DNA of 64,000 bases from Chitinimonas koreensis (GCF_014353015.1 NZ_CP060704.1:558001-622000), one strand, 5' to 3'; counted from the first letter of the stretch, positions 20,057 through 30,307 are shown. The notes: generated from the sequence alone by a model not told the origin. Numbers and translations: made by a program.

Positions 20057-20887
20057 TCATTGTCCGGCGGCGTGCCGGAGCACGGTGTCGAGCACGAAGC
20101 GGCTGCCGATATAGGCCAGCAGCAGCAAGGCGAAGCCGGCGAGCGTCCAGTTCACCGCGATGCGGCCGCGCCAGCCGCGCGTGCGGCGTCCCCACAGCAG
20201 GATGGCGAAGACGGCCCAGGCGGTCAGCGAAAACACCGTCTTGTGATTGAAGCTCAGCGGCCGGCCGAACAATTCCTCGGAGAACACCGCGCCGGTCAGC
20301 AGCGTCAGGGTGAGCAGCACGAAACCCAGCGTCAGCGTGGAGAACAGCAGCCGCTCGAGCGCCAGCAGCGGCGGCAGCTGGCGCAGCAGGCCGCGCGCGG
20401 GCTGGTGCAGCTGGCGATCGGCCAGTCGCATCAGCAGGGCCAGGCCGGCGGCGACCGCGAAGAATCCGTAGGCCAGCATGGCGATGGCGAAGTGGGCCTG
20501 CATCAGCGGCGCGGCCAGCCATGGCGTGGCATGGCCGCCGGGCAGCAGCAGGCTGATGCCCAGGCTGACCGCCGCGACCGGCAGCAGCACGGTCTGCAGG
20601 CCGTCGAGCCGGATCAGGAAGGCTGCGGTCCAGTAGATCAGCACCGCCAGCCAGGTCAGCAGGCCGAGCGCTTCGCGCGCGCCGAAATGCGGCACCGGGC
20701 CGGCCACCGGCAGGAAGACCAGCGGCGCGTGGGCCAGCAGCAGCAGGCCGAGCGCGAGGTGCTGGCTGCGCTGCTCGCCCGTGCTCGTGGCATCGAGCGG
20801 CTGGCGCCGGCGATAGCTGAGCCAGCAGGCGAGCAGGGCGTAGCCGAGCCAGATGGCGATGCTGTAGGGCGGAAATGAGGTGGGCAT
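20057..20887 (-). CDS. CcsA/YpjD-like cytochrome c assembly membrane protein
   Basis: 276 residues with about eight membrane helices. The C-terminal half (HFAIAMLAYGFFAVAAGLAL, then FNHKTVFSLTAWAVFAILL) fits the CcsA/HemX-like family. YpjD homologues are commonly encoded next to and divergent from ffh in Beta- and Gammaproteobacteria, as here. The precise role is unknown: a heme-handling helper is inferred from the family, not shown. Confidence 0.85.
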   Translation of the reverse strand: MPTSFPPYSIAIWLGYALLACWLSYRRRQPLDATSTGEQRSQHLALGLLLLAHAPLVFLPVAGPVPHFGAREALGLLTWLAVLIYWTAAFLIRLDGLQTVLLPVAAVSLGISLLLPGGHATPWLAAPLMQAHFAIAMLAYGFFAVAAGLALLMRLADRQLHQPARGLLRQLPPLLALERLLFSTLTLGFVLLTLTLLTGAVFSEELFGRPLSFNHKTVFSLTAWAVFAILLWGRRTRGWRGRIAVNWTLAGFALLLLAYIGSRFVLDTVLRHAAGQ

Positions 20888-20972
20888 CGGATAGGAAGGA
20901 TGGGCAAGTCGGGTAAACTTACGCGTTCGAGTTTAACAGAGCGCTGCCTGGCGCCCATTGAGAATCGCTCCC

Positions 20973-22321
20973 ATGTTCGACAACCTGCAAAGCCGCCTTT
21001 CTTCCGTGGTCAAGACCCTGCGGGGCCATGCCCGGCTGACCGAGGACAACATCGCCGAGGCCATGCGCGAGGTGCGCATGGCGCTGCTGGAGGCCGACGT
21101 CGCGCTGCCGGTGGTGAAGTCCTTCGTCGCCCAGGTGAAGGAGCGCGCCCTGGGCCACGAGGTGATGGGCAGCCTGACGCCGGGCCAGGCGGTGATCGGG
21201 GTGGTGCACGACGAGCTGAAGAAGCTCATGGGCGATCACAACGACGCGCTCAACCTGGCCGCCGTGCCGCCGGCCATCGTGCTGATGGCCGGCCTGCAGG
21301 GCGCCGGCAAGACCACCACCACCGGCAAGCTGGCCAAGAAGCTCAAGGAAGAATCGAAGAAGAAGGTGCTGGTGGTGTCGGCCGACGTCTATCGGCCGGC
21401 CGCCATCGAGCAGCTGAAGACGCTGGCCGGCCAGGTCGGCGTCGAGTGCTTCCCGTCCGATCCGAAGCAGGCCCCGGTCGAGATCGCGCGCGCCGCGCTC
21501 GATCACGCCAAGCGTCATTTCTTCGACGTGCTGATCGTCGACACCGCCGGCCGTCTCGCCATCGACGAGGCGATGATGGCCGAGATCAAGCAGCTCCACG
21601 CGGTGCTCAACCCGATCGAGACGCTGTTCGTGGTCGACGCCATGCAGGGCCAGGACGCGGTGAACACTGCCAAGGCCTTCAGCGAGGCGCTGCCGTTGAC
21701 CGGCGTGATCCTGACCAAGCTCGACGGCGATGCGCGCGGCGGCGCGGCGCTGTCGGTGCGCGCGGTGACCGGCAAGCCGATCAAGTTCGTCGGCGTCGGC
21801 GAGAAGGTCGGCGGCATCGAGCCTTTCCACCCGAGCGGATGGCCTCGCGCATCCTCGGCATGGGCGACGTGCTGTCGCTGATCGAGCAGGTGCAGCAGAC
21901 GGTCGACGTCGAAGAGGCGCAGAAGCTGGCCAAGAAGATGAAGACCGGCAAGGGCTTCGACCTGGAGGACTTCAAGGCGCAGATGCAGCAGATGAAGAAG
22001 ATGGGCGGCATGTCCGGCCTGCTCGACAAGCTGCCCGGCATGGGCCAGATGGCGCAGCTCGCCCAGAGCGGCGAGGCCGAGAAGGCGATGCGCCGCGTCG
22101 AGGGCATCATCGACTCGATGACGCCGCAGGAGCGGCGCAAGCCCGAGATCCTGAAGGCCAGCCGCAAACGCCGCATCGCGGCCGGCGCCGGTGTCTCGGT
22201 GCAGGAAGTGAACCGCCTGCTCAAGCAGTTCGAGGACATGCAGAAGATGATGAAGCAGTTCTCCGGCAAGAACATGTTCAAGCTCATGAAGGGCATGAAA
22301 GGCATGCTGCCCGGCATGTGA
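20973..22321 (+). CDS. ffh: Signal recognition particle protein Ffh (one-base frameshift)
   Basis: Intended product 449 residues. NG GTPase domain: GLQGAGKTTTTGKLAKKL (G1), DTAGR (G3), TKLDGD (G4). M domain: methionine-rich, KMGGMSGLLDKLPGMGQM and the tail FKLMKGMKGMLPGM. Frame is lost at about 21833, where FHPERMASRIL requires CCGGAGCGG but CCGAGCGG is present. The span, 3n+2 bases, fits one missing base. Ffh delivers membrane proteins to FtsY/SecY with 4.5S RNA and is essential, so a sequencing error is far more likely than a pseudogene. Confidence 0.95.
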
Positions 22322-22373
22322 TGCGGTCATGCGCGCATTCCTGGCGCTAATCGCTTGTAGTTGAAAGAATTTC

Positions 22374-22403
22374 TTGCTGCCTGGGCGGAGGGTGCGCTAA
22401 CAT
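22374..22403 (+). promoter_or_regulatory. Possible promoter of rpsP-rimM-trmD-rplS
   Basis: TTGCTG at 22374-22379, an 18-base spacer and TAACAT at 22398-22403, in the 122-base gap between ffh and rpsP. Confidence 0.4.
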
Positions 22404-22443
22404 CTTCGCCTTTTCCGCCAACCGATTTTCAGGAATACAACAA

Positions 22444-22686
22444 ATGGTCGTGATTCGTCTTGCCCGTGGTGGCGCCAAGGATCGTCCGTTCTACAACGTG
22501 GTCGTTGCCGACAAGCGCAGCCGTCGTGACGGTCGTTTCATCGAGCGCATCGGCTTCTACAACCCGGTCGCCAAGGACGGTGAAGAAGGCCTGCGCATCG
22601 CCGCCGACCGCCTGAACCACTGGATCGGCAACGGCGCCCAACTGGCCGACAGCGTCAAGAAGCTGGTCAAGCGCCTGCCCGCTTAA
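22444..22686 (+). CDS. rpsP: 30S ribosomal protein S16
   Basis: 80 residues ([25 protein letters not shown]); normal length. Primary or secondary binder of 16S rRNA. First gene of the conserved rpsP-rimM-trmD-rplS operon. Confidence 0.98.
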   Translation: MVVIRLARGGAKDRPFYNVVVADKRSRRDGRFIERIGFYNPVAKDGEEGLRIAADRLNHWIGNGAQLADSVKKLVKRLPA

Positions 22687-22691
22687 GCTCC

Positions 22692-23252
22692 GTGCCTGCC
22701 GACATGAAGCCGGCGACGACCTCCGAGCCCATCGTGCCCCAGTCCGGCCAGCCGGACGACCTCGTGCCGATGGGCTTTGTCGTGGGCGCCTCGGGCGTGC
22801 GCGGCTGGGTCAAGGTCGTGGCCAATACCCAGTACGCCGACAGCCTGTTCGACTACGACAGCTGGTGGCTCGGCCGCGACGGCAAATGGCGCGAGTACCG
22901 CGTCGAGGACGGCTCGGTGCAGCCCAAGAGCCTCAACGCCAAGCTCGAAGGCATCCATGACCGCGACGTCGCTTTCGCGATGAAGGGCATGACTGTGGCG
23001 GTGCCGCGCTCCGCCATGCCGGCCGCGGGCGAGGACGAGTACTACTGGAACGACCTGATCGGCCTGACCGTGGTGAACCGCGACGGCGCGACGCTCGGGG
23101 TGGTCGAGAAGCTGCTCGAGACCGGCGCCAACGACGTGCTGGTGCTGAAAGACGGTACGGTCGAGCGCCTGGTGCCCTTCGTCGGCCCGGTGATCGATGC
23201 GGTCGATCTGGCGGCGAAGCGGATCACGGTCGACTGGGGTCTGGATTACTGA
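22692..23252 (+). CDS. rimM: Ribosome maturation factor RimM
   Basis: Up to 186 residues. The RimM N-terminal barrel ([16 protein letters not shown]) and the PRC-barrel domain ([13 protein letters not shown]) are both present. Binds S19 during 30S maturation. Start uncertain: GTG at 22692 or ATG at 22704 ([11 protein letters not shown]); neither has a clear ribosome site. Five bases after rpsP. Confidence 0.95.
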   Translation: MPADMKPATTSEPIVPQSGQPDDLVPMGFVVGASGVRGWVKVVANTQYADSLFDYDSWWLGRDGKWREYRVEDGSVQPKSLNAKLEGIHDRDVAFAMKGMTVAVPRSAMPAAGEDEYYWNDLIGLTVVNRDGATLGVVEKLLETGANDVLVLKDGTVERLVPFVGPVIDAVDLAAKRITVDWGLDY

Positions 23253-23253
23253 C

Positions 23254-24027
23254 GTGCGTTTCGACGTCGTCACGATCTTCCCCGCGATGTTCGATGCGAT
23301 CGCCGAGCACGGCGTGACGCAGCGGGCGCGCGAGCAGGGCATCTTCGCGCTGCAGTGCTGGAACCCGCGCGACTTCGTCAGCGACAACTATCGGCGCGTC
23401 GACGATCGTCCCTACGGCGGCGGGCCCGGCATGGTGATGCTGCCCGAGCCGCTCGAGGATGCGATCGCCGCGGCGCGCGTAGCCCAGGCCCAGGCCGGGG
23501 TGGCACGTTCCAGGGTGGTCTACCTGTCGCCGCAGGGCGCGCCGCTCGATCACGCGGCGGTGATGCGGCTGCTGCAGGAGCCTGGCCTGATCCTGCTGGC
23601 CGGGCGGTATGAAGGCATCGACGAGCGCGTGATCGCGCGCCAGGTCGATGAAGAGATTTCGATCGGCGACTACGTGCTTTCGGGTGGCGAGTTGCCGGCC
23701 ATGGTGCTGATCGACAGCATCGTGCGCCACCTGCCGGGCGTGCTGAACGACGCGACCTCGGCGGTGGAAGACAGTTTCGTGGACGGGTTGCTCGATTGCC
23801 CGCATTACACCCGTCCAGAAGAATATCGCGGCGTGCGGGTGCCGGACGTATTGCTGTCCGGCAACCATGCGGCGATCAGGCGCTGGCGGCTCAAGCAGGC
23901 GCTGGGGCGGACGTGGATGCGTCGCCCCGGTTTGCTGGAAGGCCGTCAGCTTACGAAAGAGGAGGCTCGGCTTCTCCGCGAATTCCAGTCCGAACAGGAT
24001 GGGGATGCGCGTACCGAGGCGCCTTGA
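23254..24027 (+). CDS. trmD: tRNA (guanine37-N1)-methyltransferase
   Basis: 257 residues from the GTG at 23254 ([16 protein letters not shown]), which overlaps nothing and follows the rimM stop by one base; an in-frame extension to 23197 is not conserved. SPOUT knot with [26 protein letters not shown] and [15 protein letters not shown]. Forms m1G37 and prevents frameshifting. Confidence 0.97.
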   Translation: MRFDVVTIFPAMFDAIAEHGVTQRAREQGIFALQCWNPRDFVSDNYRRVDDRPYGGGPGMVMLPEPLEDAIAAARVAQAQAGVARSRVVYLSPQGAPLDHAAVMRLLQEPGLILLAGRYEGIDERVIARQVDEEISIGDYVLSGGELPAMVLIDSIVRHLPGVLNDATSAVEDSFVDGLLDCPHYTRPEEYRGVRVPDVLLSGNHAAIRRWRLKQALGRTWMRRPGLLEGRQLTKEEARLLREFQSEQDGDARTEAP

Positions 24028-24070
24028 TGGCGCCGGAGAAGGAACAAGCCTCGCACAAGGAGTCGTGCAA

Positions 24071-24454
24071 ATGGATCTGATCCAAAAGCTGGAACAAGAA
24101 GAAATCGCCCGCCTGGGCAAGACCGTCCCCGAATTCGCTCCGGGCGACACCGTGATCGTCCAGGTGAAGGTCAAGGAAGGTAACCGCGAGCGTCTGCAGG
24201 CTTACGAAGGCGTGGTCATCGCCAAGCGTAACCGCGGTCTGAACAGCTCCTTCATCGTGCGCAAGATCTCGTCGGGCGAAGGCGTGGAACGTACGTTCCA
24301 GACCTACTCGCCGCTGGTCGCAGCGATCGAGGTGAAGCGCCGTGGTGACGTGCGTCGCGCCAAGCTGTACTACCTGCGCGATCGTTCGGGCAAGTCGGCC
24401 CGCATCAAGGAAAAGCTGCCGGCCCGCAAGGTCGCCGTGGCTGCCGCGCAGTAA
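24071..24454 (+). CDS. rplS: 50S ribosomal protein L19
   Basis: 127 residues, [20 protein letters not shown] start. L19 sits at bridge B8 at the subunit interface. Preceded by CAAGGAGTCG. Last gene of the operon, then a terminator. Confidence 0.97.
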   Translation: MDLIQKLEQEEIARLGKTVPEFAPGDTVIVQVKVKEGNRERLQAYEGVVIAKRNRGLNSSFIVRKISSGEGVERTFQTYSPLVAAIEVKRRGDVRRAKLYYLRDRSGKSARIKEKLPARKVAVAAAQ

Positions 24455-24472
24455 GCGGTTTCCTCGAAGCGA

Positions 24473-24505
24473 AAAGAACGCGGAGATTTTTCTCCGCGTT
24501 TTTTT
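24473..24505 (+). terminator. Intrinsic terminator after rplS
   Basis: AACGCGGAGA (24477-24486), a TTTT loop and TCTCCGCGTT (24491-24500), then T5. The A-rich left flank makes it usable for the convergent AEC transporter gene as well. Confidence 0.92.
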
Positions 24506-24535
24506 ACGCCCGTACGTCCCGGTCTCGACGCGGGG

Positions 24536-25429
24536 TCAGGTCCACCAGGCCAACTGCAGCGGGATCGTCAGCATCGCCCCGAGCGTGGTGGCGGTGATGG
24601 TGGCGGCGACCAGCTGCGCGTCGCCGCCGAGCCGCACCGCCAGGATGTAGGCGGTCGAGGCGGCCGGCAGCGAAGCCAGGATCAGCGCCGCGTCGAAATA
24701 CAGCCCGCGCACGCCGAGCAGATGGCCGATGCCGGCCGCGAGCAGCGGCACGGCCAGCAGCTTGACGGCGCTCCAGTAGGCGACCAGCCCCGGCGCGCGC
24801 CGCCAGGCGGCGAAATGCAGGCCGCCGCCGACCGCGATCAGGCCCAGCGGCAGCGCGGCGCCGCTCAGCAGGCCCAGCAGGTGGTGCAGCCAGCCGGGCA
24901 GGCTCCAGCCATTGAGATTCCACACCAGCCCCAGCACGATGCCGCCGATCAGCGGATTGCTGGCCAGCTCCTGCCACAGCCTGGCGCCGATGCTGCGCGT
25001 CATCAGCAGGATGGCGACCAGGTTGACCAGCGGGATCAGCAGGCCGGCCAGCACGCCGAAGGCCGCGATGCCCTGCTGGCCGTGCAGGCCGCCGGCGATG
25101 GCGAGACCGATATAGGTATTGAAGCGGAATGCGCACTGCACGCCGCCGTTGAGCGCGGCCGGCCCGGGCCGGAACAGCCAGCGCGCCGCGTAGCCGAGCG
25201 CCAGACCGCCGAGCGTGAACAGCACGCCCATCGCCAGCATCGGCGCGCTGGCCTGCCAGTCGAGGCTGGCGCGCGCCACCGCGTTGAACAGCAGCGGCGG
25301 GAACAGCACGTAGTAGATAAACTGCTCGAGCCCGGCCCAGAAGCCGGCCTCGTAGGCCGCCAGCCGCTTGAGCGCATAGCCGAGCAGGATCAGCAGAAAG
25401 TCGGGCAGCAGCAGGGTGGTGGTGTCCAT
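24536..25429 (-). CDS. AEC (auxin efflux carrier) family transporter
   Basis: 297 residues from the ATG at 25429 (MDTTTLLLPDFLLILLGYAL). About ten membrane helices in two halves, typical of the AEC family of secondary transporters for malate, malonate or other small acids. The substrate cannot be told from sequence. Single gene, convergent with rplS and divergent from xerD. Confidence 0.88.
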   Translation of the reverse strand: MDTTTLLLPDFLLILLGYALKRLAAYEAGFWAGLEQFIYYVLFPPLLFNAVARASLDWQASAPMLAMGVLFTLGGLALGYAARWLFRPGPAALNGGVQCAFRFNTYIGLAIAGGLHGQQGIAAFGVLAGLLIPLVNLVAILLMTRSIGARLWQELASNPLIGGIVLGLVWNLNGWSLPGWLHHLLGLLSGAALPLGLIAVGGGLHFAAWRRAPGLVAYWSAVKLLAVPLLAAGIGHLLGVRGLYFDAALILASLPAASTAYILAVRLGGDAQLVAATITATTLGAMLTIPLQLAWWT

Positions 25430-25482
25430 GGCCGCCCATTCTTCCCGATATCGGCGCGCCCGCGCCACTTGGAACATCCCCC

Positions 25483-26454
25483 ATGCCCGCCGCGCCGAGC
25501 GACGATACCGACCGCATCGACACCTTCATCGACGCCGTGCTGTTGAGCGACGGCTGGAGTGAACACACCGCCGACAGCTACCGGCGCGACCTGCTGCAAT
25601 GGGCGGCCTGGCTGGCCGGGCACGGCGGCGATAGCCTGGCGGCCGATGCCGAAGACCTGCGCGATTTCATGGCCGAGCTGGCGGCCGCCTACGAGGCCAC
25701 GCAGGGCCTGGCCGAGGACGAGAAGCGCCAATTGGCGCCGCTGGCGCGCGGCAAGAACGCCGCTTCGCGAGCGCGCCTGCTGTCGGCGCTGCGGCGCTAC
25801 TACCGCTACTGGCTCGAGGAGGAGGCGATCGCACTCGATCCGAGCGCCGAGCTCGACGGACCCAAGCTGGTGCGGCCCTTGCCCAAGACGCTGGCGGAAG
25901 CCGAGGTCGAGGCGCTGCTGGCGGCGCCCGACGACAGCCCGCTCGGCCTGCGCGACCGCGCCATGCTCGAGCTGATGTACGCCACCGGGCTGCGCGTGTC
26001 GGAGCTGGTGGCCTTGCCGCTGGCGGCGGTCGGCCTGAACGAGGGCGGCATCCGCATCGAGCGCGGCAAGGGCGGCAAGACCCGCATCGTGCCGATGGGC
26101 GAGCCGGCGCAGCTGGCCTTCCGCCGCTACCTGGTCGAGGCGCGGCCGGTGCTGCTGAAGGGGCGCGCCCATCCGGTCGCCTTCCTCAACCCGCGCGGCG
26201 AGCCGCTGACGCGGCAGGGCTTCTGGTACATCGTCAAGCAGTACGCGCTGCGCGCCGGCATCGCCGCCGAGCGGCTCAGCCCGCATGTATTGCGCCATGC
26301 CTTCGCCACCCACCTGGTCAACCACGGCGCCGACCTGCGCGTGGTGCAGCTGTTGCTGGGACACGCCGACATCACCACCACCCAGATCTATACCCACGTC
26401 GCCAAGGCGCGGCTGGCGCAGCTGCATGCCGAGCATCATCCGCGCGGTAACTGA
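25483..26454 (+). CDS. xerD: Site-specific tyrosine recombinase XerD
   Basis: 323 residues: N-terminal SAM-like core-binding domain (about 10-120) and catalytic domain. Catalytic residues are visible: Arg in ATGLRVSEL, HVLRH, the GH in LLLGHADI and the Tyr nucleophile in TTTQIYTHV. XerCD resolves chromosome dimers at dif. About 20 residues longer than E. coli XerD, with an insert around GLAEDEKRQLAPLARGKN. Confidence 0.94.
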   Translation: MPAAPSDDTDRIDTFIDAVLLSDGWSEHTADSYRRDLLQWAAWLAGHGGDSLAADAEDLRDFMAELAAAYEATQGLAEDEKRQLAPLARGKNAASRARLLSALRRYYRYWLEEEAIALDPSAELDGPKLVRPLPKTLAEAEVEALLAAPDDSPLGLRDRAMLELMYATGLRVSELVALPLAAVGLNEGGIRIERGKGGKTRIVPMGEPAQLAFRRYLVEARPVLLKGRAHPVAFLNPRGEPLTRQGFWYIVKQYALRAGIAAERLSPHVLRHAFATHLVNHGADLRVVQLLLGHADITTTQIYTHVAKARLAQLHAEHHPRGN

Positions 26455-26498
26455 GCCGGATACAGGCTGGTGTACGAGTGTTTCGCCGGCGAGCGCTA

Positions 26499-26539
26499 GC
26501 GAGGCTCCCTCGCGGCGGCGAGGGCGGGGGAGTCGGAAT
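26499..26539. repeat. Copy 1 of a dispersed intergenic repeat
   Basis: This 41-base core differs from 46871-46911 at two positions. It contains a CCCTCGC-GGCG-GCGAGGG hairpin. Similarity continues weakly downstream (AGCCGATG and GGCTTTGCCGGGCGC), so the element is perhaps 100 bases long. Confidence 0.75.
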
Positions 26540-26572
26540 GAAGCAGGGAAAGCCGATGGTTCAGTGCACACC

Positions 26573-26600
26573 AAACGAAAACGCCCGGCTTTGCCGGGCG
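26573..26600 (-). terminator. Intrinsic terminator after psiF (minus strand)
   Basis: Arms 26582-26589 and 26593-26600 (CGCCCGGC/GCCGGGCG) with a 3-base loop. Read on the minus strand, the hairpin is followed by TTTTCGTTT. It lies 42 bases after the psiF-like stop. Confidence 0.8.
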
Positions 26601-26642
26601 CTGCATTGCGGGACGACGACCTGCTGAAGCACCGAGCTTCAA

Positions 26643-26915
26643 TCAGGCTTTCAGGCACTGGCTCATGAACGCCTTGCGCTCGTCGCCCTTGAGTGCCTTT
26701 TCGCCGGCTTCCTTGTTGCAGGTCTTCATCTTGTCCTGCTGGGTGGCGGCCTTGGCTTTCAGGCAGCCGGACATGAACTGCTTGCGCTCGTCGCCCTTCT
26801 TGTCGCCGGCTTCCTTGTTGCATGCGGCCATCTTGTTCTGCTGCTTGTTGGGCGCATCGGCGGCGTGGGCCGCGCCGAAGGCCAGCATGGCGGCGAGGAT
26901 CAGCATCTGTTTCAT
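26643..26915 (-). CDS. psiF: PsiF repeat-containing secreted protein
   Basis: 90 residues from the ATG at 26915, preceded by AGGAGT. Signal peptide (MKQMLILAAMLAFGAAHA) and then two PsiF repeats, each with CNKEAG and a later Cys (KMAACNKEAGDKKGDERKQF and KMKTCNKEAGEKALKGDERK). psiF of E. coli is phosphate-starvation inducible but its function is unknown. Longer upstream frames are rejected because they remove the signal peptide. Confidence 0.9.
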   Translation of the reverse strand: MKQMLILAAMLAFGAAHAADAPNKQQNKMAACNKEAGDKKGDERKQFMSGCLKAKAATQQDKMKTCNKEAGEKALKGDERKAFMSQCLKA

Positions 26916-27069
26916 GGAACGACTCCTGTGGACGTAGGTTGGCGGGGATCGCCGCCCGATTATGCTCGGCCGCGGCGTGCTCGTGTAGCGGCCGCGGGCG
27001 AATCCGGCCCAGGTGGCCGTGTGATAACATGCCCGCCTTCTTTCGATCTGCCATTCCCGGAGTCTGAAC

Positions 27070-27795
27070 ATGGCCGGCCATTCCAAGTGGGCGAACATTC
27101 AACATCGCAAGGGGCGCCAGGACGCCAAGCGCGGTCAGCTGTTCACGCGGCTGATCAAGGAAATCACCGTCGCCGCCAAGATGGGCGATCCTGATCCGGC
27201 CACCAACCCGCGGCTGCGGCTGGCGGTCGACAAGGCGCTCGGCGCCAACATGCCGAAGGACAACATCCAGCGCGCGATCGACCGCGGCGCCGGCAATCTC
27301 GAAGGCGTCGACTACATCGAGACCCGCTACGAGGGCTATGGCATCGGCGGCGCGGCGGTGATGGTCGACTGCATGACCGACAACAAGACCCGCACCGTGG
27401 CCGACGTGCGCCACGCCTTCTCCAAGTACGGCGGCAACATGGGCACCGACGGCTGCGTGGCCTTCCAGTTCAAGCACTGCGGCTACCTGATCTTCGCGCC
27501 GGGCACCAGCGAGGACGCGCTGATGGAAGCCGCGCTCGAGGCTGGCGCCGACGACGTGGTCACCCACGAGGACGGCTCGATCGAGGTGGTCACCCCGCCC
27601 TACGAGTTCGTCAACGTCAAGGAAGCGCTGGAAAAGGCCGGCTTCAAGGCCGAGATCGGTGAAGTGACGATGAAGGCGCAGACCGATACCGAACTGAGCG
27701 GCGACGACGCGGTGCGCATGCAGAAGCTGATCGACGCGCTCGAGAGCCTCGACGACGTGCAGGAGGTCTACACCTCCGCCGTGATGGACGAGTGA
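27070..27795 (+). CDS. yebC: YebC/PmpR family protein (TACO1-like)
   Basis: 241 residues, [20 protein letters not shown] start, full family length. Classically annotated as a transcriptional regulator; recent work on the family supports a ribosome-associated role in relieving stalls. Single gene with its own terminator. Confidence 0.96.
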   Translation: MAGHSKWANIQHRKGRQDAKRGQLFTRLIKEITVAAKMGDPDPATNPRLRLAVDKALGANMPKDNIQRAIDRGAGNLEGVDYIETRYEGYGIGGAAVMVDCMTDNKTRTVADVRHAFSKYGGNMGTDGCVAFQFKHCGYLIFAPGTSEDALMEAALEAGADDVVTHEDGSIEVVTPPYEFVNVKEALEKAGFKAEIGEVTMKAQTDTELSGDDAVRMQKLIDALESLDDVQEVYTSAVMDE

Positions 27796-27811
27796 TCGCG
27801 TCCTGCCGCCG

Positions 27812-27838
27812 AAAGGGCCGGGTTTCCGGCCCTTTTGC
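27812..27838 (+). terminator. Intrinsic terminator after yebC
   Basis: AAAGGGCCGG (27812-27821), GTTT loop, CCGGCCCTTT (27826-27835), then T, 16 bases after the yebC stop. Confidence 0.88.
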
Positions 27839-27924
27839 ATTTGCGGCGCCGTTTCCTGCGCCGCGCGGCTGGAGATCGGCCGGCCCAGCTGCTAAACCTT
27901 GAGCTGTCCCCGCTGCTCGCTCCC

Positions 27925-29762
27925 ATGGCCGCCCTGTTCCGCTTCTTCCGGCAGTTCTCCTACTGGCACTGGCTCGTCCTGGTGCTGGCGCTGGTGGCGC
28001 TCGACTACCTGGTGCTCGACGCCAGCCGCGTGGTCGACCAGCGCGCCGGCGACCTGCTGCTGCGCCAGCATGCCGCCGGCCGGCCGGTATCGGACACGGT
28101 GACGGTGATCGACGTCGACCAGCGCTCGCTCGAGGAGATGGCCGCGGTCGCCGGCAGCTGGCCCTGGCCGCGCTCGGTGCACGGCGAGCTGGTCGCCCAC
28201 CTGGCCAGGCAGAAGCCGCGCGCGATCGTGTTCGACATCATGTTCAACGAGCCGGACGTGTACCGGCCCGAGCACGACGCGCTGTTCGCCGACACCGTGG
28301 CGGCCTATCCCAACGTCTACCAGCCGCTGCTGCTGAGCGGGCAGGGCGGCGGCGCGGCTGGCGCGATGCCGCCGGCGCTGGGCTTCACGCCGCTGCCGGG
28401 CGCCTCGCCCGCCGCGCGGTTGCCGGTGCTGCTGCCGCTGGTGCTGATCCGCCATCCCGAGGCCATGCGCGGCGGCCTGATCAATTTCGTCGAGGACAGC
28501 GACCGCGTCGGCCGCCACTACTATCTCTACCGCGATCACGCCAACTGGCGCCTGCCGGCGTTGCCGGCCGGCTGGCGCGCGACTTCGGCTGGCCGCAGCC
28601 GGCCGCCGACCGCATCCTGCTCAACTGGCGCAGCGGCTGGCGGCACGTCTCCTATGCCGATCTCTACGCCGACGCCCAGCGCGAGCATCCGCTGCGGCCG
28701 GCCGACGAGTTCCGCGACCGCATCGTGGTGATCGGCACCGCGGCGCCGGGCCTGCAGGACCTGCGCGTCACCCCGCTGGCGGCGACCTATCCCGGCGTCG
28801 ACATCCTGGCCACCGCGATCGACAACCTGCGCGCCGGCGACTGGCTGCGCGAGCCGCCGCGCGCCGCCGCGCTGCCGCTGGCCGCGGTGCTGCTGATCGT
28901 GCTGGCCCGCGCCTTCAGCCGCGGCCTCAGCGCCACCCGCATCGCCTATGCGCTGCTGGCGGCCTCGCTGGCGGTGGTCGCGCTGGCCTGGTTCGCGCTG
29001 CGGCAGGGCTGGTGGCTGCCAGTCTATGCGCCCTTGGCCTGCGCCTGGGTGTTCTACTGGCTGTGCGCGCTGCAGGCCTATCTGGGCGAGCGGCGCCAGC
29101 GCGAGCGCGCCATCGGCATGTTCCAGCGCTTCCTCGATCCGCGCGTGGTCGGCGACCTGGTGGCGCGCGGCGAGATCGACACCGGCGCGATCGCCGAAAG
29201 CCGCGAGATCACCGTGCTGTTCTCCGACATCCGCGGCTTCACCACGTTGTCCGAGACGCGCTCGCCCGAAGCCATCGTCTCGCTGCTCAACCGCTATTTC
29301 TCGACCCAGGTCGAGATCATCTTTCGCCACGGCGGTACCCTCGACAAATTCATCGGCGACGCCATCATGGCCTTCTGGGGCGCGCCGGTGCACGATCCCG
29401 ACCATGCCCGCCACGCCGTCGCCGCGGCCATCGAGATGTCGCAGGCGCTGGTCCGCTTCAAGGCCGAGCTGACCGACCTGGGCCAGGATTTCGACATCGG
29501 CATCGGCCTCAATTCCGGACCGGCGGTGGTCGGCTTCGTCGGCTCGAACGACCGGCTCGACTACACTGCGATCGGAGACACGGTGAACCTCGCCAGCCGC
29601 ATCGAGGGACAGACCAAGGGCGTCGCCCGGGTGCTGGTGGCCGAGTCGACCCGGCTCGCGGCCGGCGAGGCTTTCGCCTATCGCGACTGCGGCCTGCACC
29701 ACGTCAAGGGGCGCGAGCAGGAGGTCCGCCTGTTCGAGCCCATCCCGCAACCCGAGGAGTAA
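27925..29762 (+). CDS. CHASE2 domain adenylate/guanylate cyclase (one-base frameshift)
   Basis: Intended product about 612 residues from the ATG at 27925. One N-terminal helix, an extracytoplasmic CHASE2 sensor (DTVTVIDVDQRSLEEMAAVA, PRAIVFDIMFNEPD), three membrane helices (about residues 310-385) and a class III cyclase domain (EITVLFSDIRGFTTLSE, IGDTVNLASRIEGQTKG). Frame is lost near 28572 (GGCTGG where GGCCTGG gives PAGLARDFGW); the span is 3n+2 bases. Followed after 6 bases by the SH3 gene and then the M48 protease. Confidence 0.88.
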
Positions 29763-29768
29763 GACCCG

Positions 29769-30296
29769 ATGAGACTGTACCCAGCACTGTGGCTGCTGGC
29801 CGCGCTGGCGGCCGGCGCAGCCGAGACCGGGACCGTGCTGCGGCCGACCGAGCTGCGCGCCAAGCCGTTCGCCGACGCCGCCAAGGTGGCCGACCTGCCG
29901 GCCAGCGCCGCGGTCGAGATCGTGTCGCGCCAGGGCGCCTGGATGCAGGTGAAGGCCGGCGGCCAGCAGGGCTGGGTCAAGCTGCTGGCGGTGCGCACCG
30001 GCGGCGGTTCGAGCGGCAGCGGCAACGCCAGCGGCGTGCTGTCGGCGGTCAGCCTGTTCAAGACCGGCAGCTCGGGCACCACGGTGGCCACCGGGGTCAA
30101 GGGCCTGGACGAGGAAAGCCTGAGGAACGCCCAGCCCAACCCGGCCCAGCTGGCCAAGCTCGGCAGCTATGCGGTGTCGGCCGGCGAGGCGAGCCGCTTC
30201 GCCCGCGCCGGCAAGCTGACCGCGGTCAGCGTCGACTACCTGCCGGCCGGTGCGCCGGCCGCCGATCCATCCGGCAGCGGCCGGACCGATCGCTGA
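29769..30296 (+). CDS. Secreted SH3-domain protein
   Basis: 175 residues. Signal peptide (MRLYPALWLLAALAAGAA), a bacterial SH3_3-like domain (about 20-78, VLRPTELRAKPFADAAKVAD to QGWVKLLAV), a Gly/Ser linker and a C-terminal region (GLDEESLRNAQPNPAQLAKL). The family usually binds cell-wall peptides; the function is unknown. 6 bases after the cyclase gene and 11 bases before the protease, so probably one operon. Confidence 0.78.
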   Translation: MRLYPALWLLAALAAGAAETGTVLRPTELRAKPFADAAKVADLPASAAVEIVSRQGAWMQVKAGGQQGWVKLLAVRTGGGSSGSGNASGVLSAVSLFKTGSSGTTVATGVKGLDEESLRNAQPNPAQLAKLGSYAVSAGEASRFARAGKLTAVSVDYLPAGAPAADPSGSGRTDR

Positions 30297-30307
30297 GGAG
30301 GCCCGCC

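Noticed and set aside
21820..21850. Programmed ribosomal frameshift in ffh
   Set aside because: No slippery heptamer or downstream structure is evident, and five other genes carry the same kind of one-base loss, so sequencing error explains it better.
25483..26454. Phage or integron integrase
   Set aside because: The protein has full XerD features and no attachment site, tRNA or phage genes are nearby.
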